This document shows, piece by piece, positions 6,248-8,838 of a DNA stretch of 8,838 nt. The notes beneath the pieces were generated by a model. The model was not told the DNA's origin. It saw nothing but the letters and a program-made list of their open reading frames with translations, and made no database searches. The position numbers and the translations under genes were made by a program. Position 1 is the stretch's first letter. Each line of letters opens with the position of its first letter. Origin of the DNA: an uncultured Clostridia bacterium (GTDB lineage Bacteria > Bacillota > Clostridia > Oscillospirales > Acutalibacteraceae); NCBI GenBank assembly GCA_947168785.1, contig CAMVNL010000060.1:1-8838 (forward strand), written 5' to 3'.

Positions 6248-7786
6248 ATGAAAAAAAAGCTGTCATTCTTTCTGGCCCTGCTGCTGATCTTCACGGCGGC
6301 GTTTTCGCTGCAGGCCGCGGCGGCGGGCGATGAGGAACCCGCTCCGGCGGAGCGTCACAACGGCCCGCTTACCCCGGCGGTCAGTTCCAACCCGTTCGCG
6401 CTGCAGTTCACGTACCTGATGCTGAATGAGCTGAATGAGGACGGTACGGCAAAGCGGGACGAGAAATTTAACGGGATCGGTTACGTTCTGTTTCGCAACC
6501 AGTGGGACGAAGCCGCCTCCGAATGGAAGGTCCTGCAGGACAAGCTGCCCGACGGCGTCGCGTACGATCTGGCGACGAACACTTTGACGCTGACCGGCTT
6601 TGACGGCGGCAAATATATGTTATCCGCCAATATGATGGGCGACGACCTTACGATCCGCGTCAGCGGCGACTGCCGCCTGGGGGGCGTCACCGTCTGGGGC
6701 GACGGCTGGGGCGCGGGCCTGCGCATCACGGGAACGGGCTCGCTGACCGTGAATGAAAAGAAGCTTTTCGATTCCGCGATCGACTTCCACCCGGAGGGCG
6801 TCGATCTCACCTTCCGGATCGACAGGGAGACCACCGTGAAGCTTTACGCGAAAAAGGACGCCGTCAGCGTCTACGGTACGACGCAGACCGAAAACCTCTT
6901 CGACCTGCCGGACGGCGCCAGGGCCGAACCGAAAAAAGAAACCTATGTGGAAAAACAGAGCAAAAGGCTTGAAGGTTATTCGATCGACGCGGAGTATCAT
7001 ATGGAAAATTCCGGGGTGCTCGGCGTCAGCAGGGACGACCCGGACGGTATCTATACCGTGAACGAGGTGACCTACTATCCCAACGGCATCGAAGAAGATG
7101 GGATCCCGAAGGTCGACGTCACGCACTATTATTATTCCGAAAAATACGACTATTATCTGGAGGACCACGATTTCGGCGATGAGCAGGGGCATTCCGAGCG
7201 GGTGTTCGACGATTTGGCCGCGGCAAAGGCCGCCGGGTTTGAACAGGTCCTGGATGAGACCGGCAATCCCGTCTGGATCGAGATGAAAACGCCCTACGGC
7301 TCCGGGACCTGTACCGTTGTGATCGGCCCCGACGGAAAGGAATACGGGTCGACGTTTACGAAGAAAAGCGAGGGGGACTACGGCGACGTGCTTGCGGAAA
7401 TCGAGCCGCTGCCCGGTGTGGAAGACAAGTATCTGTTCGTCGTCCGCCGGGATCTGATCGACATTGACCCGGAAACGCTGGAACCCGTGAAGATCGACGT
7501 CACGTATGACGGCATGTATACCTGGACGATCCCCGGAGAGGAATTCGTTTACGAGGGAACCGGGGCCGCCCCCGCGGTAAAACCCGGCGACGTGGACTGC
7601 GACGGTAAGATCACCTCGGCGGACGCCCGTCTTGCGCTGCGGCGCAGCGTGATGCTGGAGGACTATCCCGAGGGCAGCGCCGCCTACCTTGCCTGCGACG
7701 TGGACCATGACGGCAAAGTCACCTCCGCCGACGCCCGCCTGATCCTGCGGGGCAGTGTGGGACTGGAAGACGTCACGAAATGGTGA
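6248..7786 (+). CDS. Secreted dockerin protein with beta-helix-like region, function unknown (512 aa)
   Basis: The start is the ATG at 6248, nine bases after AAGGAGA (6232-6238); the frame is open much further upstream but without a start signal. Residues 1-26 are a signal peptide (MKKK, hydrophobic core, Ala-rich cleavage region). Residues ~104-170 carry Y-D-x-A-T-N-T-L-T-L, G-D-D-L-T-I-R-V-S-G-D and I-T-G-T-G-S-L-T-V motifs, as in right-handed beta-helix segments of clostridial surface proteins. Residues ~240-435 are acidic, rich in Tyr and Asp, and not recognised; no catalytic motif is evident. Residues 447-512 are a dockerin with loops D-V-D-C-D-G-K-I-T-S-A-D and D-V-D-H-D-G-K-V-T-S-A-D, ending in T-K-W. 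The dockerin is nearly the same as in the other two exported proteins, which suggests a common cohesin partner. The gene stands alone between a divergent regulator and a terminator. Confidence 0.88.
   Translation: MKKKLSFFLALLLIFTAAFSLQAAAAGDEEPAPAERHNGPLTPAVSSNPFALQFTYLMLNELNEDGTAKRDEKFNGIGYVLFRNQWDEAASEWKVLQDKLPDGVAYDLATNTLTLTGFDGGKYMLSANMMGDDLTIRVSGDCRLGGVTVWGDGWGAGLRITGTGSLTVNEKKLFDSAIDFHPEGVDLTFRIDRETTVKLYAKKDAVSVYGTTQTENLFDLPDGARAEPKKETYVEKQSKRLEGYSIDAEYHMENSGVLGVSRDDPDGIYTVNEVTYYPNGIEEDGIPKVDVTHYYYSEKYDYYLEDHDFGDEQGHSERVFDDLAAAKAAGFEQVLDETGNPVWIEMKTPYGSGTCTVVIGPDGKEYGSTFTKKSEGDYGDVLAEIEPLPGVEDKYLFVVRRDLIDIDPETLEPVKIDVTYDGMYTWTIPGEEFVYEGTGAAPAVKPGDVDCDGKITSADARLALRRSVMLEDYPEGSAAYLACDVDHDGKVTSADARLILRGSVGLEDVTKW
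7586..7783 (+). repeat. Third copy of the dockerin coding sequence
   Basis: It is collinear with 553-750 and 3820-4017. By hand count it differs from the 3820 copy at about seven positions before the last few codons. The sequence upstream of the dockerin is unrelated, so only the dockerin is shared here, not the Cys/His repeats. Confidence 0.88.
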
Positions 7787-7819
7787 CGCTCCCGCGCGGG
7801 AACCATACGCATGACACAG

Positions 7820-7844
7820 GGCAGCCTGACCGGCTGCCTTTTTT
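7820..7844 (+). terminator. Intrinsic terminator after the third dockerin gene
   Basis: GGCAGCC (7820-7826) and GGCTGCC (7832-7838) form a 7-bp stem with a 5-base loop, followed at once by six T (7839-7844). This is the most classical terminator in the window, 33 bases after the stop. Confidence 0.88.
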
Positions 7845-7846
7845 CG

Positions 7847-7863
7847 TTGCCGCCCGGCGGCAA
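7847..7863. repeat. Perfect 8-1-8 palindrome between the terminator and the thrC promoter
   Basis: TTGCCGCC, a central C, then GGCGGCAA. The loop is too small for a full hairpin and no T-run adjoins on either strand. It lies about 40 bp upstream of the thrC -35, so a protein-binding site is possible; nothing in the sequence proves it. Confidence 0.35.
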
Positions 7864-7900
7864 AACCGCAAAAAAACGCCGAAAAAACCGAAATAAAATC

Positions 7901-7929
7901 TTTACAATTCTTTTCTTTCTTGATAAACT
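7901..7929 (+). promoter_or_regulatory. Sigma-A promoter of thrC (extended -10)
   Basis: TTTACA (7901-7906), a 17-bp spacer and TAAACT (7924-7929) with an extended TGA (7921-7923). The -10 hexamer is the same as that of the LRR gene. Transcription would start near 7936, giving a leader of about 60 bases. Confidence 0.7.
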
Positions 7930-7947
7930 ATTATATTATCCGTCCGA

Positions 7948-7962
7948 CGGCGGGCCTCGCCG
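7948..7962 (+). other. Small hairpin in the thrC leader
   Basis: CGGCG (7948-7952) can pair with CGCCG (7958-7962) around GGCCT; an alternative fold pairs CCGTC (7940-7944) with GACGG (7946-7950). The leader is too short for a T-box or a known threonine attenuator, and there is no T-run. Any role is unknown. Confidence 0.25.
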
Positions 7963-7994
7963 GGGACAATCTGATATTCTGTGAGGCGATATCG

Positions 7995-8838
7995 ATGACT
8001 TATACATCCACCCGCGACAATACCCTGAACGTCACTTCCAGCGAAGCCATCACCCGCGGCATTTCCGCCGATGGCGGGCTGTTCGTGCCCACGGCGATCC
8101 CCCGGGTCGATACGGACTTTATCGCGTCCCTCGTGCCCATGACCTATATCGAGCGGGCCAGGGCGATCCTCTCCCTCTATCTCACCGACTTCCCGAAAGA
8201 GGAGATCGAGGCCGACACCGAAGGCGCTTACGCCGCCCGCTTCGCCCACCCCAAGACCGCCCCGGTGGTGAACCTGCACGACAACGTGAACATTCTGGAG
8301 CTGTGGCACGGCCCCACCTGCGCCTTCAAGGATATGGCGCTCCAGCTGCTGCCCTATCTGCTGACGGGCAGCGCAAAGCGGGTTTCCGGCGAAAAGGAGA
8401 TCGTCATTCTGGTGGCCACCTCCGGCGATACGGGCAAGGCCGCTTTGGAGGGCTTCAAGGACGTGCCCGGCACCCGCATTCTGGTGTTCTTCCCCAACGA
8501 CGGCGTCAGCCCCATGCAGAAGCTGCAGATGACCACCCAGCAGGGCAACAACGTGGGCGTCAGCGCCATTTACGGCAATTTTGACGACGCCCAGACCGGC
8601 GTGAAAAAGATCTTCACCGACCCGGCCGTGAAGGAAAAGCTGGCCGCCCACGGCATGGCCTTCTCCTCCGCCAACTCCATCAACTGGGGACGGCTGGTGC
8701 CGCAGATCGTCTATTACTTCTCCGCCTACGCCGAAATGGCCGCCATGGGCCAGATCAGGGTGGGCGACAAGGTCAACTTCACCTCATCAGGATTGTTTTT
8801 GTTTGTCGCGCCACATTCACCAATCACCACGGGACATC
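7995..8838 (+). CDS. thrC: Threonine synthase, N-terminal ~263 residues (frame continues into unrelated sequence)
   Basis: ThrC is a PLP enzyme that converts O-phospho-L-homoserine to L-threonine in the cytoplasm. The start is the ATG at 7995, with GAGG (7983-7986) eight bases upstream. The N-terminus (S-S-E-A-I-T-R-G-I-S-A-D-G-G-L-F-V-P) is typical. The motif H-G-P-T-C-A-F-K-D-M-A (105-115) holds the PLP lysine, K112. A-T-S-G-D-T-G-K-A (141-149), F-F-P-N-D-G-V-S-P-M-Q-K-L-Q-M (165-179) and S-I-N-W-G-R (228-233) are further family signatures. After V-N-F-T (residue 263, base 8783) the family normally continues with V-P-T-G-N-F-G; here it reads S-S-G-L-F-L-F-V, which is not ThrC. No stop occurs before the window end, but the last 18 codons are probably not part of the gene. 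The gene is therefore truncated at about 60% of the usual length of this class. Confidence 0.93.
   Translation, partial: MTYTSTRDNTLNVTSSEAITRGISADGGLFVPTAIPRVDTDFIASLVPMTYIERARAILSLYLTDFPKEEIEADTEGAYAARFAHPKTAPVVNLHDNVNILELWHGPTCAFKDMALQLLPYLLTGSAKRVSGEKEIVILVATSGDTGKAALEGFKDVPGTRILVFFPNDGVSPMQKLQMTTQQGNNVGVSAIYGNFDDAQTGVKKIFTDPAVKEKLAAHGMAFSSANSINWGRLVPQIVYYFSAYAEMAAMGQIRVGDKVNFTSSGLFLFVAPHSPITTGH
8783..8838 (-). CDS. Antisense fragment of a GH5-type endoglucanase (nucleophile motif)
   Basis: Read on the minus strand from 8836, these bases give C-P-V-V-I-G-E-C-G-A-T-N-K-N-N-P-D-E without a stop. GH5 cellulases have the motif P-V-V/I-I-G-E-F-G-A-x-N-K/R-N-N around the catalytic nucleophile Glu, here encoded at 8818-8816. 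Only the usual Phe after the Glu is changed, to Cys (TGT, one base from TTT). Agreement ends at about 8783, where the thrC sequence begins. The fragment is only 18 residues, so the family call rests on one motif. It is also more AT-rich than thrC. Confidence 0.6.

Noticed and set aside
7936..7994. T-box or threonine attenuator in the thrC leader
   Set aside because: The leader is only about 60 bases, has no T-box sequence, no threonine-rich leader peptide and no terminator T-run.
7902..8651. Minus-strand open frame of 249 codons opposite thrC
   Set aside because: The plus strand is unmistakably threonine synthase, and the minus frame would start inside it with no ribosome site.

Overview
The window looks like a contig from a gut- or rumen-type Clostridia bacterium (Oscillospiraceae/Ruminococcaceae-like). 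The reasons are secreted proteins with type I dockerins, a BspA-type leucine-rich-repeat surface protein, sigma-A promoters of the extended -10 kind, and GC-rich coding sequence. The exact genus is not determined.

Layout. (1) 1-759, plus strand: the C-terminal end of a secreted protein, consisting of ~40-residue Cys/His repeats, a proline/threonine linker and a dockerin, followed by a good terminator. (2) 1003-4020, plus strand: a 1005-residue secreted protein with a signal peptide, a long LRR_5 array, a beta-rich domain, an internal dockerin, the same Cys/His repeats as gene 1, and a second dockerin at the C-terminus. It has its own promoter. (3) 4021-4342: an intergenic stretch with a strong hairpin, a ~90-bp near-perfect palindrome and a weak minus-strand terminator. 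(4) 4343-6082, minus strand: a 579-residue XRE-type protein with two HTH-like segments and a large domain of unknown function. (5) 6248-7786, plus strand, divergent from the regulator: a 512-residue secreted protein with a beta-helix-like segment and a third dockerin. (6) 7995 onward, plus strand: threonine synthase (thrC), intact up to about 8783.

How they relate. Three of the five genes are exported proteins ending in almost the same dockerin, so they are probably displayed or assembled through a common cohesin that is not in the window. The genes are transcribed separately; each plus-strand gene whose start is visible has its own promoter, and each plus-strand stop with a following intergenic region is followed by a hairpin. 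The XRE protein shares a 165-bp divergent promoter region with gene 5, which contains a palindrome that could be an operator. thrC is housekeeping and unrelated to the cluster.

Most notable observations. Genes 1 and 2 share a collinear ~717-bp module that includes 308 bp of uninterrupted identity. Gene 2 carries two dockerins whose putative recognition residues differ. At the right end the thrC reading breaks off at about 8783, and the last ~55 bases encode, on the opposite strand, a fragment around the nucleophile motif of a GH5-type endoglucanase. That is most easily explained as a chimeric contig end. No tRNA, rRNA, CRISPR array or complete mobile element was seen.
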